From: Psychrobacter vallis
GTDB lineage: Bacteria; Pseudomonadota; Gammaproteobacteria; Pseudomonadales; Moraxellaceae
NCBI RefSeq assembly: GCF_904846715.1
Contig: NZ_CAJHBU010000018.1
Span: forward strand, 1 to 64,000
Length of the DNA stretch: 64,000 nt
Direction: 5' to 3'
This document shows positions 38,829 through 48,111 of this stretch, in pieces (within the stretch, counting starts at the first letter, position 1; each line of letters starts with the position of its first letter). The notes under the pieces were generated by a model. The model was not told where the DNA came from. It worked only from the letters and a program-made list of their open reading frames with translations, and did no database searches. The translations under genes and the position numbers were made by a program.

Positions 38829-39961
38829 ATCGGCACAAGACAAGTCAGGAGAATAAGAGCTCAAGTATAGCAAAGGATGAGGTTGCCTTACTAGCGGAGC
38901 GCTTAGAGTTTTTTATACCCAAGCTCATGGAAGTCCTGAAGCCTTGGCAGTGGATGTTGTACATTTTTTTTTGGTCGTTGTTTTTGACGGTGATGGAGCG
39001 CCACGGCTTAGCAACTTGGCCAGAATTTCTGATTCGGTTCTTAAGCAGCTTTGTCCAAAACACGCTTATCGTTATCCCCTCATTGTATCTGGTCGATTAT
39101 CTACGCCCTATTTTTAAAAACGCCAGCATCCCAAGTGTAAGCGTGCATATCGTACTGCTGATGATGTTTGCTTCGATTATCTCTTTGACTCTGGTGATGC
39201 TTATCATGGTCAATTTTGGCTGGATTGAGTACGACCATCACGCGTTTGTGGCAGACTTACTGTTTGATACGTTGATGACTGCTGGTTTTACGCTGGTATT
39301 TTTACTGTATTTTTTGCGTCATCATCGCGAGCTCAATGCCCTTAAATCATCGTTTGAGTATAAGTTAACGGCAGAAAACGATATGATCAAGGCGCGTATG
39401 GCTCCGCATTTTTTCTTTAATACTCTGAATACGCTTGTCTCACTTATTGAGTCCAATCCGCCAAAAGCCGCCTCTTTATTGCAGCACATTTCCGCGCTAT
39501 TTCGTGCCAGTTTTAATGGTGCGCATGAAATTAGTTTTGAAGAAGAGATTGCGCTTTGTGAGCATTACTTGGCAATTGAGACCAGTCGTCTAGCAGACAA
39601 GCTTGAGGTGAGTTGGCAGCTCCCTGACGAAGATATCATGTATGACATGGTGATTACTGCTTTCACTTTACAAAGCGTGTTGGAGAGGATGCTACTGAAT
39701 GTGGTTGAGATGACCACTGAAACGATCCATGTCACTATCAAAGTGACTTGGCAACAGCATTGGGTAGCGATTACCCTTACTATTGAGCTTCCTAAAAATA
39801 CTTTGATAATCAATCATGATTTGCGTCAGCATATGGATTTCCATGTTCAAGCGGAGCGTTTACGAGCCTATTTTGGGCAAAGCGCTGATATTAAAAGTAA
39901 AGTGACCCGTACTCAGGCTGTGACTATCATTCATTACTCACTTTATGATGCGGGTTTATGA
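38810..39961 (+). CDS. algZ: AlgZ/FimS-like sensor histidine kinase (LytS type)
   Basis: 383 residues if the TTG at 38810 is used, or 344 from ATG 38927; neither has a convincing ribosome binding site. Four or five hydrophobic segments (about 45-165), then the His_kinase domain [20 protein letters not shown] with the phospho-acceptor His. The ATPase part is poorly conserved: the usual LQPLVENA motif reads LQSVLERML and no GxGL box is visible. P. aeruginosa FimS/AlgZ is also unorthodox there. Followed by algR, then hemC and hemD, as in Pseudomonas. Confidence 0.85.
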   Translation: MKNWHSYRHKTSQENKSSSIAKDEVALLAERLEFFIPKLMEVLKPWQWMLYIFFWSLFLTVMERHGLATWPEFLIRFLSSFVQNTLIVIPSLYLVDYLRPIFKNASIPSVSVHIVLLMMFASIISLTLVMLIMVNFGWIEYDHHAFVADLLFDTLMTAGFTLVFLLYFLRHHRELNALKSSFEYKLTAENDMIKARMAPHFFFNTLNTLVSLIESNPPKAASLLQHISALFRASFNGAHEISFEEEIALCEHYLAIETSRLADKLEVSWQLPDEDIMYDMVITAFTLQSVLERMLLNVVEMTTETIHVTIKVTWQQHWVAITLTIELPKNTLIINHDLRQHMDFHVQAERLRAYFGQSADIKSKVTRTQAVTIIHYSLYDAGL

Positions 39962-40093
39962 CGGCTTTTTTGTCATCGTAAGCTTTTCCTATTTATCGTA
40001 TTATTTCTGCTCACTTTTTTAAATACAGAAGCATGGCATACTTATTGCATTCTACTAAAAATATATCAAGTCTGTCCTAACATGGGAGTTCGC

Positions 40094-40831
40094 ATGCGTA
40101 TTGTAGTTTGTGATGATGAGCCACTCGCACGCGAGCGTTTGGTCAGAATTGTACAAGAATCAGGTCATCAAGTAGTGGCGCAAGCGACAACAGGCGCAGA
40201 AGCCATTGTCGCTGTACAAATGCAGCAGCCAGATATTATTTTGTTAGACATTCGGATGCCTGAGATGGATGGGGTACGCTGTGCCCAAGAGCTTGCCAAA
40301 CTTGAGCATCCACCAGCGATTATATTTGTTACCGCTTATGACCACTATGCGATAGCAGCGCTAAAGGCCAACGCGATTGGCTATTTATTGAAGCCTGCCA
40401 ATAAAGATGAGTTATTGGAAGCACTAGATAAAGCGAAAAACCTAAACGCCGCGCAGTTAAATGAGATCCGTAAGCTTGAAGATCCGACCGCTCGGCCAGT
40501 ACGCGAACACATCGCTGCTCGTACACACCGGGGTGTCGAGCTGATTAAACTCAAAGACATCTATTATTTTACGGCAGATCAAAAGTATGTCAAAGTACGT
40601 CACAAAGATGGCATTGTACTTATCGATGACACACTAAAAGAGCTGGAGCAAGAGTTTGGCGATCGTCTCTTTCGTGTGCATCGTAATGCCATCATCAACC
40701 TCAGTTTTCTAGACTTTTTAGAGACGCTAGATGCTGGACAGTATCAGGTACGTTTTAAAGGTATCAATGAGATATTGGCAGTTAGCCGTCGTCACTTGCC
40801 AGCATTACGTGATAAGATTCAAAGTATGTAA
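40094..40831 (+). CDS. algR: LytTR response regulator, AlgR-like
   Basis: 245 residues from ATG 40094, with GGGAG five bases upstream; an ATG at 40082 would add four. Receiver domain 1-120 with acidic pocket CDDEP, phospho-acceptor Asp52 (ILLDIRMPEMDG), FVTAYDHYAI and lysine LLKPANKDEL. LytTR DNA-binding domain from about 145 (HRGVELIKLKDIYYFTADQK and LFRVHRNAIINLSFL). In Pseudomonas AlgR controls alginate, type IV pili and virulence genes; the local regulon is unknown. Paired with the preceding sensor. Confidence 0.92.
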   Translation: MRIVVCDDEPLARERLVRIVQESGHQVVAQATTGAEAIVAVQMQQPDIILLDIRMPEMDGVRCAQELAKLEHPPAIIFVTAYDHYAIAALKANAIGYLLKPANKDELLEALDKAKNLNAAQLNEIRKLEDPTARPVREHIAARTHRGVELIKLKDIYYFTADQKYVKVRHKDGIVLIDDTLKELEQEFGDRLFRVHRNAIINLSFLDFLETLDAGQYQVRFKGINEILAVSRRHLPALRDKIQSM

Positions 40832-40959
40832 CCTGCTGTGTCGTGCCAAACGCAAAATAATCACGCCATATCATCAAACCCTTATTTATGCTTAAATAGG
40901 GGTATTTTTTTGCGTCAGCATGGACTATATGTCATTTGTATCGACCATTTCTTATGGTA

Positions 40960-41098
40960 AATCCACTATGAAACAAAGACAGTGCTGCGAGGATAAATTT
41001 TCGTAGCATCGAGACGGCGCAGGCACAGCACGCAAGAAACTATTATCCTAGCAGTACGTTATTATGGTTGTACCGCTTTTATTTAGGATCAACTATAT
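40960..41098 (-). repeat. short interspersed repeat, inverted copy upstream of hemC
   Basis: In reverse orientation relative to copy 1: the complement runs atatagttgatcctaaataa, then tgctgtgcctgcgccgtctc and gatgctacgaaaatttatcc. It keeps the hairpin (aggataa...ttatcct) and one TATATAG-like end at 41098; the other end (ccactatgaaac) is degraded. It lies 33 bases before the hemC ATG, so it is in the hemC promoter/leader region. Confidence 0.6.
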
Positions 41099-41130
41099 CA
41101 AACACAGTATTGAACTTATCGAGGCCTTTT

Positions 41131-42165
41131 ATGAGCAATCTGCAGCAACCTGCTTTGACTACTTTAACCATCGCCACGCGTCAGAGTCCTTTGGCGCTAT
41201 GGCAAGCTGAACATATTCGTGCTCGCCTACTGGATCTCTATCCTGAATTGACGATTCACTTACTAAAAATTGTCACTAAAGGTGACAAGATTTTGGACAC
41301 ACCTTTGGCAAAAATCGGTGGTAAAGGGTTGTTTGTTAAAGAACTTGAGCAGGCGCTGTATGACAAACAAGCAGACATTGCGGTACATTCATTGAAAGAT
41401 GTACCGATGCAATTGCCGGAAGGTTTGACGCTTGGCGTTTATTGCAAACGCGCTGCACCGACGGATGCTTTTGTCTCTAATACGTATCATAGTATGGATG
41501 AGTTGCCTCAAGGCGCGGTCGTTGGAACCTCAAGTCTACGCCGTCAGTGCCAAATCAAAGCGTATCGCCCAGATCTACAAATCAAAACCTTGCGCGGCAA
41601 CGTTGGCACTCGTTTGGGTAAGCTGGATGCGGATGAGTATGATGCCATTATTTTGGCGACCAGTGGGCTACAGCGTATTGAGCTGGATGCGCGCATACGC
41701 GGTGAGCTGGATATTAATGCTTGTTTACCAGCGGTTGGCCAAGGCGCATTGGCGATCGAATGCCGTGAAGGCGATGATGAGGTATTAAAGTTATTGGCAC
41801 CGCTCAATGATGATAAAGCGCGTATTCGTCTCATCGCTGAGCGTGCCCTAAACCGTCACTTAGACGGTGGTTGCCAAGTGCCTATCGCTGCCTATGCCGT
41901 TTTGCAAATGGCGGATGAAACAGAAACCAATAATGACAACAACGGCGACCATGGCAATAACGATAATGGCAACGTCTTATGGCTACGTGGCCGAGTGGGT
42001 CAAGCCGATGGTAGCAAGCTGTTAAAAGCAGAAAAACGGGTGACGTTGCTTGGCACACAAGATGAAAAAGAAGCACAGGCCAATCAGCTTGGTATTGATG
42101 TTGCAAAAATGCTGTTAGCCAATGGTGCGGGTGCTATTTTAGCTGCGATTTATCATCCTGAATAA
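41131..42165 (+). CDS. hemC: hydroxymethylbilane synthase (porphobilinogen deaminase)
   Basis: 344 residues from ATG 41131, with GAGG seven bases upstream; a longer frame from 41068 runs into the repeat and is not used. Signatures: [69 protein letters not shown] and the cofactor-binding [10 protein letters not shown] cysteine. It makes hydroxymethylbilane for haem synthesis. A hydrophilic insert ([18 protein letters not shown]) lengthens the third domain relative to the usual 310-320 residues. Confidence 0.96.
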   Translation: MSNLQQPALTTLTIATRQSPLALWQAEHIRARLLDLYPELTIHLLKIVTKGDKILDTPLAKIGGKGLFVKELEQALYDKQADIAVHSLKDVPMQLPEGLTLGVYCKRAAPTDAFVSNTYHSMDELPQGAVVGTSSLRRQCQIKAYRPDLQIKTLRGNVGTRLGKLDADEYDAIILATSGLQRIELDARIRGELDINACLPAVGQGALAIECREGDDEVLKLLAPLNDDKARIRLIAERALNRHLDGGCQVPIAAYAVLQMADETETNNDNNGDHGNNDNGNVLWLRGRVGQADGSKLLKAEKRVTLLGTQDEKEAQANQLGIDVAKMLLANGAGAILAAIYHPE

Positions 42166-42261
42166 TGCAAGAGCGGTAAAATTATTTGGGTAATAAAGCA
42201 ATAGCTACCCATATTCATCTATCACTCAGCCAGCTTATAAGCCTTTTGCCATGGTAATACT

Positions 42262-43266
42262 ATGTCATCATCGATAGATTTTAACGCGACTGATAAAAAT
42301 CAACCTGAGGGCAATGGTGCCTCACTACCGCAAATCGTCATCAATACTCGGCCAGTAGAGCGCGCCGCGCCGCTAACGCAGCATCTACAAGCAGCAGGTC
42401 TGACAGTAGTTGAGATGCCAATGTTGTCACTACAATCACGGCAAGTGACTGACGCTGACAGGGTATTGATGCGGCAATGGCTAGCAGGTGATTATAAGGC
42501 GCTGGTAATCGTTAGCCCAACCGCTGCCGCTTCAGGCTTGGCAGTCTGGCAAGCGCTTGCGCGTAAGCATGAAGCACAGGACAGTAATAATGAGCAAACA
42601 GAAACAGTATTTGAGATTTTGGCGGCACCAAGCCCGCTTATTGCGGTTGGTGAAGCGACCGCAGCGGTATTGAATAATGCAAAGACAGCAGCAGCCTGCT
42701 ATCAAGTATGTCAGCCCAAAACGGCCAATAATGAAGGTATGCTAGCAATGCCTGAAATTGAGCGTTTGCAAGCAGGTGATAAGTTACTGATCTGGCGCGG
42801 CCTTGGTGGGCGACGATTGTTGGTCGACACGTTACAAGCGCGCGGTGTGCATATCGACAGTATTGCTTGGTACGAGCGCACAATGCCCAGCGATGCACTG
42901 GCGCAGTATCAGCAATGGCTAAAAGGTTTTTTAGCACAAAATACCACTTGGAACAAAACAGCTTCAAAGCCGTCAAAACCCATTGTTGTGATCAGTAGCG
43001 GCGCGGCTTTTGAGCATTGGACGAATATCGTCAAAGAAGTATCAAAGCAAACCTCAACGCTCTCAATGCCAATGAAAACGAAAATGGCAGATAGTTTGAC
43101 AGCGAGCAAGATAAACCATCCCATAACGCTTATGTTGTCAGATTTTGCCTATGTCGTATTGGGTGAACGCTTAACCAATATGGTGGCAGAGCAGCAGCTA
43201 AACTACTGGCGTGTGGATGACTTGGCACCCGAAACCATTCTTGCTGCTATTGGCTCGAAAAATTAA
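42262..43266 (+). CDS. hemD: uroporphyrinogen-III synthase
   Basis: 334 residues, longer than the usual 250-270 because of inserts around 110-120 and 225-285. The family is poorly conserved, but INTRPVERAAPLTQHLQAAG, VIVSPTAAASGL, LLIWRGLGGRRLLVDTLQAR (20 residues) and YERTMPS are typical. It closes hydroxymethylbilane to uroporphyrinogen III. Position directly after hemC supports the call. The stop codon abuts the end of a truncated repeat copy. Confidence 0.9.
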   Translation: MSSSIDFNATDKNQPEGNGASLPQIVINTRPVERAAPLTQHLQAAGLTVVEMPMLSLQSRQVTDADRVLMRQWLAGDYKALVIVSPTAAASGLAVWQALARKHEAQDSNNEQTETVFEILAAPSPLIAVGEATAAVLNNAKTAAACYQVCQPKTANNEGMLAMPEIERLQAGDKLLIWRGLGGRRLLVDTLQARGVHIDSIAWYERTMPSDALAQYQQWLKGFLAQNTTWNKTASKPSKPIVVISSGAAFEHWTNIVKEVSKQTSTLSMPMKTKMADSLTASKINHPITLMLSDFAYVVLGERLTNMVAEQQLNYWRVDDLAPETILAAIGSKN

Positions 43267-43335
43267 TATAGCTAGGTCAATATAAACAAGAGTCAGCGAG
43301 ATGGTACAAATTTTTCTTACTTACTATGTTCAAAC
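43266..43335 (+). repeat. short interspersed repeat, truncated copy after hemD
   Basis: atatagctaggtcaatataa, then gagtcagcgaga and tggtacaaatttttcttact: the left half of copy 1 only. The right half is missing; the sequence runs straight into the leader of the next gene. A clear example of a partial copy. Confidence 0.65.
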
Positions 43336-43357
43336 CTACCAATAATGGTAATGTCTT

Positions 43358-44302
43358 ATGTCAATAAATTCTGAATCATTATCTGAAGGCCCTTCTACTA
43401 TTCAGCAGCGCCGACAAGCAACAGTGTTTTTGTTGCGGCTGCAGTGGCTGGTGATTTTTTTGCTTATCGCCGCATTATTATGGCTGTATGTCAGTCAGCA
43501 GCGGTTTCAGCATCACGTTAACGAGCGTTTGCAAAGCCATGAGCAAGTCGTTAGCCGACTGGATGAGATGGACGATCGCTTATTTGCGCTGAGTCAACAA
43601 ACGCTACCAGAGTCTAGCGCTGCCGCCAGTAGCCAAAGCCAAGCCCAAAACCAGCTGGATTTATTGCGTATTCAAATGCAAGCGGCTGACAGGTTGTTGG
43701 CAGACAATAATGATAGCGCAGCCATTGATTTGTTACGAGGTCTACATTGGCAGCTGTCACAAAGCAGCAATGAGATTGCCCCAGCACTTACTCTCGTGAT
43801 TAAGCAAAGCTTGGTGAAAGACATTGAACGCTTGCAGGCAAGAAGCGCTCAGCCCAGTCCTTGGCAGCTACAAAACTTGGCCATTCAAAACATTCAAGAT
43901 TTTTTGCACAGCCATGAGCAGGCCATGAATGCTAGCGAACAGAGCAACAATACCAGTTTAACGCGTAGACAACTTGCGATTCACGAAGTCATCATGACAT
44001 TGAATCTAGCGAGCCAAGCCAGCAACATGCGTGAGCAAGAGCAATTGATTGGTTATTTGAGACAAGCACGAAAACAGCTGCAAACCCTTACACCTCAAAC
44101 ATTGTCACCGCAGACATTGGCACCACAAGAGTCAGCATCACCAGCTGCCACAGCACAAACGTCTAACGACAATAATGTACAAACCAAATCCTCTCCTACA
44201 AACATACCAGAAGTCATAGACCGGCTAGATCGATTGATTACCAATGCACCAAAACCCACGCCACTGTTAACCACTCAGGTTTTAGATAGTTCTCAACGTT
44301 AA
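43358..44302 (+). CDS. HemX-like membrane protein (uroporphyrinogen-III C-methyltransferase-related family)
   Basis: 314 residues. One membrane segment at about 29-46 (WLVIFLLIAALLWLYV) after a short N-terminus, then a periplasmic region of helices with coiled-coil character (QRFQHHVNERLQSHEQVVSR, ADRLLADNNDSAAIDLLRG) and a Pro/Thr/Gln-rich tail. This layout and the place after hemD match the HemX family and the Pseudomonas order hemC-hemD-hemX. Despite the family name, no methyltransferase domain is present. HemY, which often follows, is absent. Confidence 0.75.
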   Translation: MSINSESLSEGPSTIQQRRQATVFLLRLQWLVIFLLIAALLWLYVSQQRFQHHVNERLQSHEQVVSRLDEMDDRLFALSQQTLPESSAAASSQSQAQNQLDLLRIQMQAADRLLADNNDSAAIDLLRGLHWQLSQSSNEIAPALTLVIKQSLVKDIERLQARSAQPSPWQLQNLAIQNIQDFLHSHEQAMNASEQSNNTSLTRRQLAIHEVIMTLNLASQASNMREQEQLIGYLRQARKQLQTLTPQTLSPQTLAPQESASPAATAQTSNDNNVQTKSSPTNIPEVIDRLDRLITNAPKPTPLLTTQVLDSSQR

Positions 44303-44353
44303 TGACCGTTGTTTGAAAGATTTATTGATCCAAAAAATAAGAGAAATGAAGTT

Positions 44354-44845
44354 ATGGATAGTTCGAGTCAACCATCAAATTTAACACCTGCTATCTCAGA
44401 TACCATGCACCCTGACGCATTGGCTAGCTATCCCATTATTCATCATCAGCCGATTCATTGGGGTGAGATGGATGCCTTCAATCACTTAAACAATGTGGTT
44501 TATTATCGTTATGCTGAGTCAGCGCGAATTGGCTATTTGCAGGCATTAGGAATGTTTGATGGCAGTATGGTCACGGTATTGGCGCAATCAAGCTGCCAAT
44601 ACTTACGTCCAGTGACTTATCCTGACACCCTGTTATTAGGCGTGCGTTGCCAGCGTTTGGGTAATACTAGTATCGTTATGGAGTACAGCTATTATAGCAC
44701 CGCACAAAAAGCCATTGTCGCGGCGGCCGAAGCAGTGGTGGTACGTTTAGCCAGTAATGGCAAAGAAAAACTGCCGTGGACAGAGGAAGAACGTGAACGC
44801 CTGTTGGCATTAGAAGCAAAAGTGGCTCACGTGCCTAAATGGTGA
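44354..44845 (+). CDS. acyl-CoA thioesterase (4HBT hotdog family)
   Basis: 163 residues from ATG 44354; the upstream TTG frame adds 15 residues. Hotdog-fold thioesterase of the YbgC/4HBT group: HWGEMDAFNHLNNVVYYRYA (20 residues) with the catalytic Asp, ESARIGYLQALGMF, and RCQRLGNTSIVMEYSYYS. It hydrolyses acyl-CoA or a related thioester; chain length is not predictable. It lies 51 bases after the HemX-like gene and ends at a strong terminator. Confidence 0.88.
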   Translation: MDSSSQPSNLTPAISDTMHPDALASYPIIHHQPIHWGEMDAFNHLNNVVYYRYAESARIGYLQALGMFDGSMVTVLAQSSCQYLRPVTYPDTLLLGVRCQRLGNTSIVMEYSYYSTAQKAIVAAAEAVVVRLASNGKEKLPWTEEERERLLALEAKVAHVPKW

Positions 44846-44890
44846 GCATGACGGACGTTTCTTTAGTCAAGGTTAGCTATAATTTGTGTT

Positions 44891-44932
44891 AAAAAAGAGG
44901 CACGCTAACATGATGTTGGCGTGCCTCTTTTA
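44891..44932. terminator. bidirectional terminator between thioesterase gene and ribB
   Basis: Long stem aaaagaggcacgctaaca with tgttggcgtgcctctttt, three-base loop, A-run and T-run on both sides. It suits convergent genes. Confidence 0.92.
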
Positions 44933-44978
44933 TGATGTGCTTATGACGGTTTCTTTGAAGCCGTTGCGCAAACAGATA

Positions 44979-46091
44979 TCAGTCTTGCGTTGGCGCATGA
45001 ACAAAATCGACAACATTTAGCTCAAAACCTGATAACGCATAAAATTTCATCGGTGATGACAATAAGTGCATATCTCGCACGCCTAGATGACGTAGTATCT
45101 GAGCGCCCACACCGATGCTGCGGTATGGCTGCTGGGTAATGGTCGATAGCGACTGATTGTCGGAGGCTTTATCCAGCGCATCGCCCAAATCTACTGGCTG
45201 ATGACTGCCAATCCAGACCAAGACCCCACGATCTGCGGCGCTAATCTCTTTTAATGCTGATTGCACGCTCCAGCCGCCACGCCCAGTGGTGTCATTTTTG
45301 GCAGCAAATAAATCGCGCAAGGGATGGAAGCCATGGACACGTACGGTACTGACACCTTCGCTCACATCACCTTTTACCAACGCCAAATGCGTTTCCTCAG
45401 CGCCAAACTCACGGAAACGATGCAGGGTAAAAGTCCCGTATTCTGTCTCAAAAGGACGCGTTTCAATCTCTTCTACCGTTTGCTCATTGGCAATACGATA
45501 GTTAATAAGATCAGCAATCGTACCCATTTTGATACCATGTTCTTTTGCAAATATCTCAAGATCATCACGGCGCGCCATTGTGCCATCAGCATTGATGATT
45601 TCTACGATAACTGCTGCTGGCTCAAGGCCTGCCAGTCGTGCCAAATCGCAACCAGCTTCGGTGTGACCGGCACGGTGAAGGACACCGCCATTTTGTGCCA
45701 TGATAGGAAAAATATGCCCCGGCTGCACAATGTCTTCTGGTTTTGCTGAAGCAGAAACCGCTGCTTGAATGGTACGAGCACGATCGGCGGCAGAGATACC
45801 CGTAGTAACACCTTCAGCAGCTTCGATAGATACCGTAAAGTTAGTACTGAATTTTGCTTCATTGCGATCTGACATCAGCGGCAGTGCCAGTTGTTGGCAA
45901 CGCGCCTGTGACAAAGTTAGGCATACTAAACCGCGAGCGTGGGTAATCATAAAATTAATATCATCAGGGCGGACATGGGTCGCTGCCATGATGATATCGC
46001 CTTCATTTTCGCGGTCTTCATCATCCATCAAGATGACCATTTTGCCAGCACGAATGTCTTCTATAATCTCAGGAATGGTGTTTAAACTCAT
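44979..46091 (-). CDS. ribB: 3,4-dihydroxy-2-butanone 4-phosphate synthase with degenerate RibA-like domain (RibBX type)
   Basis: 370 residues from ATG 46089-46091 (MSLNTIPEII); a TTG four codons upstream is less likely. The N-terminal DHBP synthase domain (1 to about 200) is complete: MDDEDRENEGDIIMAA, ITHARGLVCL, TGISAADRARTIQAA, HRAGHTEAGCDLARLAGL. The C-terminal half aligns with GTP cyclohydrolase II in length and ends (IGVGAQILRHLGV), but the CxxE...C...RCDCG zinc site is missing (KGDVSEGVSTVRVHGFHPL instead). So it should make DHBP but not hydrolyse GTP. Riboflavin pathway. No FMN riboswitch seen upstream. Confidence 0.93.
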   Translation of the reverse strand: MSLNTIPEIIEDIRAGKMVILMDDEDRENEGDIIMAATHVRPDDINFMITHARGLVCLTLSQARCQQLALPLMSDRNEAKFSTNFTVSIEAAEGVTTGISAADRARTIQAAVSASAKPEDIVQPGHIFPIMAQNGGVLHRAGHTEAGCDLARLAGLEPAAVIVEIINADGTMARRDDLEIFAKEHGIKMGTIADLINYRIANEQTVEEIETRPFETEYGTFTLHRFREFGAEETHLALVKGDVSEGVSTVRVHGFHPLRDLFAAKNDTTGRGGWSVQSALKEISAADRGVLVWIGSHQPVDLGDALDKASDNQSLSTITQQPYRSIGVGAQILRHLGVRDMHLLSSPMKFYALSGFELNVVDFVHAPTQD

Positions 46092-46465
46092 AGTAAGTCT
46101 CAATATTTTATTATTTATAGATAAGTGTCATTTGGAATATAACGCATTATTTACCTATTGTAGCAGCAGATGGTACGAAGCGTTGTTGTGGTTAAGCAAA
46201 ATGTACTCTGATCAAAGCAAGCAACTGCAATAACCAGCGTTATAAATTATTCGCTTATTGCTCGTATATATCATGATGGGGATATTTTAACGCTTTTCAC
46301 TCAACTATGCTGCCTCATCTCTACACTATAGAGATTAGTCTTTCAAAAACAGGCATAAGTTTTATCAATGATCCGTGCGGCTGTCTTTGGTTGAATAGCA
46401 ACTTCTTCCCGCACTATCGTTTTTATACTAAATGCGCTATCTGTTTGAACAACGGGTTTCATGAT
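46092..46465. other. ribB-rarA intergenic region with a possible decayed repeat
   Basis: A 374-base gap holding the ribB promoter. No FMN riboswitch elements were found. At about 46420-46442 the sequence gtttttatactaaatgcgctat resembles the right end of repeat copies 2 and 3, and tccgtgcggctg lies before it, so a decayed copy may span roughly 46305-46442. That is uncertain. Confidence 0.35.
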
Positions 46466-47755
46466 TTAGTCATTACTTGCCGCTTGGTTTTTTAGCCAAT
46501 CCATAAACTGCTTACTGTGTTGTTCCCGCTGATTGTCTGCAAACTCGTAAAAGCTTGTGCCTGATAAGGTATCAGGTAAGTAACTTTGCGGGTAATAATG
46601 ATTGGGATAATCGTGTGGATAATTATAGTCTTGACCGTAGCCTTGTGTGCGCATCAATTTGGTCACACCATTGCGCAGATGTAGTGGTACGGGGGACGCG
46701 TCTTTTTCTGCCAGCGCCATCGCTGCATTAATGGCTTTATAAGTGCTATTGCTTTTGGCACTGGTGGCAAGATAAACCACTACTTGCCCCAAAATAATAC
46801 GCGCTTCTGGCATGCCAATTGCTTGTACGCTACGTAATGCAGCATCGGCAAGCAGCAGAGCATTGGGATTGGCATTACCGATATCTTCACTGGCCAAAAT
46901 AACCAAGCGCCGCGCGATAAAATCAGCAGGCTCACCGCCCACCAGCATTCGCGCCATCCAATATAGCGCGGCATCAGGGTCTGAGCCGCGTACGGACTTT
47001 ATCATGGCCGAGACGATATCATAGTGCTGCTCCCCGTCTTTGTCGTAACGTATCAAGGCTGTCTGCGCGACACGACCAATCAGCTCATCATCAATGACAA
47101 TGGGTGATTGCTTGGCGTCGGCAGTTTGAATGGCAAGCTCCAACAAATTCAGTGCTTTTCTTGCATCACCATGCGCCAATTGACTGATGGTTGCTTGCGC
47201 TTGTAAGTCGATGGTTAGTTTTTTGAGCACCTTGTCTTCTAAGATGGCTCGCTGTAGTACTGTATTGATTTGTTCAGGCGTTAGCGGTTCTAAGCGATAC
47301 ACTTGGCAACGGGACAACAGCGCATTATTGACACTAAAGGACGGATTTTCGGTCGTGGCACCAATCAAGGTAATATCACCAGACTCTACCGCGCCCAATA
47401 ACGCATCCTGCTGGGCCTTATTAAAGCGATGTATTTCATCGATGAACACTACAGGTGACTCAAAGCTGAGTGAATCTTTATTATCTAATACCTCGCGTAA
47501 CTGCTTGACGCCAGTATTTAGCGCCGACAGCGCATGGAAAGGTCGCCCAACTGCTTCAGCCAATAACATGGCAATGGTCGTTTTGCCGATCCCTGCTTCA
47601 CCATGCAAAATAATTGAGGACAGATGTCCTTGTTCCACCAAACGTCGTAATGGTGCGCCAGTGGCTAACAGATGCTCTTGACCAATAATGGCGGCAAGTG
47701 TGGTAGGGCGCATACGCTGTGCAAGCGGGGTATCGGCATGAAAATTGGGCGGCAT
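46466..47755 (-). CDS. rarA: replication-associated recombination protein RarA (MgsA)
   Basis: 429 residues, AAA+ ATPase of the clamp-loader-like group acting at stalled forks. Walker A HGEAGIGKTTIA, Walker B VFIDEIHRFNKAQQDALLG, sensor 1 IGATTENPSFSVNNALLSRC (20 residues), arginine-finger region SRCQVYRL, and the C-terminal RarA-specific domain SDPDAALYWMARMLVGGEPA (20 residues), DIGNANPNALLLADAA. The N-terminal PLAQRMRPTTLAAIIGQEHL is typical. Length is usual (about 440). lolA, a frequent neighbour elsewhere, is not here. Confidence 0.96.
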   Translation of the reverse strand: MPPNFHADTPLAQRMRPTTLAAIIGQEHLLATGAPLRRLVEQGHLSSIILHGEAGIGKTTIAMLLAEAVGRPFHALSALNTGVKQLREVLDNKDSLSFESPVVFIDEIHRFNKAQQDALLGAVESGDITLIGATTENPSFSVNNALLSRCQVYRLEPLTPEQINTVLQRAILEDKVLKKLTIDLQAQATISQLAHGDARKALNLLELAIQTADAKQSPIVIDDELIGRVAQTALIRYDKDGEQHYDIVSAMIKSVRGSDPDAALYWMARMLVGGEPADFIARRLVILASEDIGNANPNALLLADAALRSVQAIGMPEARIILGQVVVYLATSAKSNSTYKAINAAMALAEKDASPVPLHLRNGVTKLMRTQGYGQDYNYPHDYPNHYYPQSYLPDTLSGTSFYEFADNQREQHSKQFMDWLKNQAASND

Positions 47756-48111
47756 AGGACTCTCTATTATAAAATGAAATTGCTATCAATCTGTGATGGC
47801 AGTCGTGCTTGAAAAAAGCGCCTGAGTAAAAGCAGAACCGCTCGATAATGAGCATTAGACATCAGTGGTAGAAGTACGCTAATTTATACAGATAAAACCC
47901 ACTCGCTATTATACAGGCTAGGCTAACGCAAATTGGCGTTAATAAAAGTCAACGAAATGTACAACTTATGTCTTAATGACTTTGGTTTTTGAGTTTTTAT
48001 CCCTATTAATGGCTCATCGCCACTAACAACCATCATTCATCAAGTGCCTTTTATCGAGTGCTGTAGTGAGTGATGACAAACCGTTATTCAGCATAAGGTA
48101 AGACGTAAATA
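47756..48111. other. divergent region rarA / HExxH gene
   Basis: A 356-base gap between divergent genes. It contains GTAAGACGTAAATA before the plus-strand ATG and no clear ribosome binding site. No terminator, repeat or ORF that I can support. Confidence 0.4.

Noticed and set aside
46092-46465. FMN riboswitch ahead of ribB
   Set aside because: None of the conserved RFN-box segments could be found on the minus strand.
47187-47681. 164-residue plus-strand frame
   Set aside because: Antisense to rarA with no family similarity.
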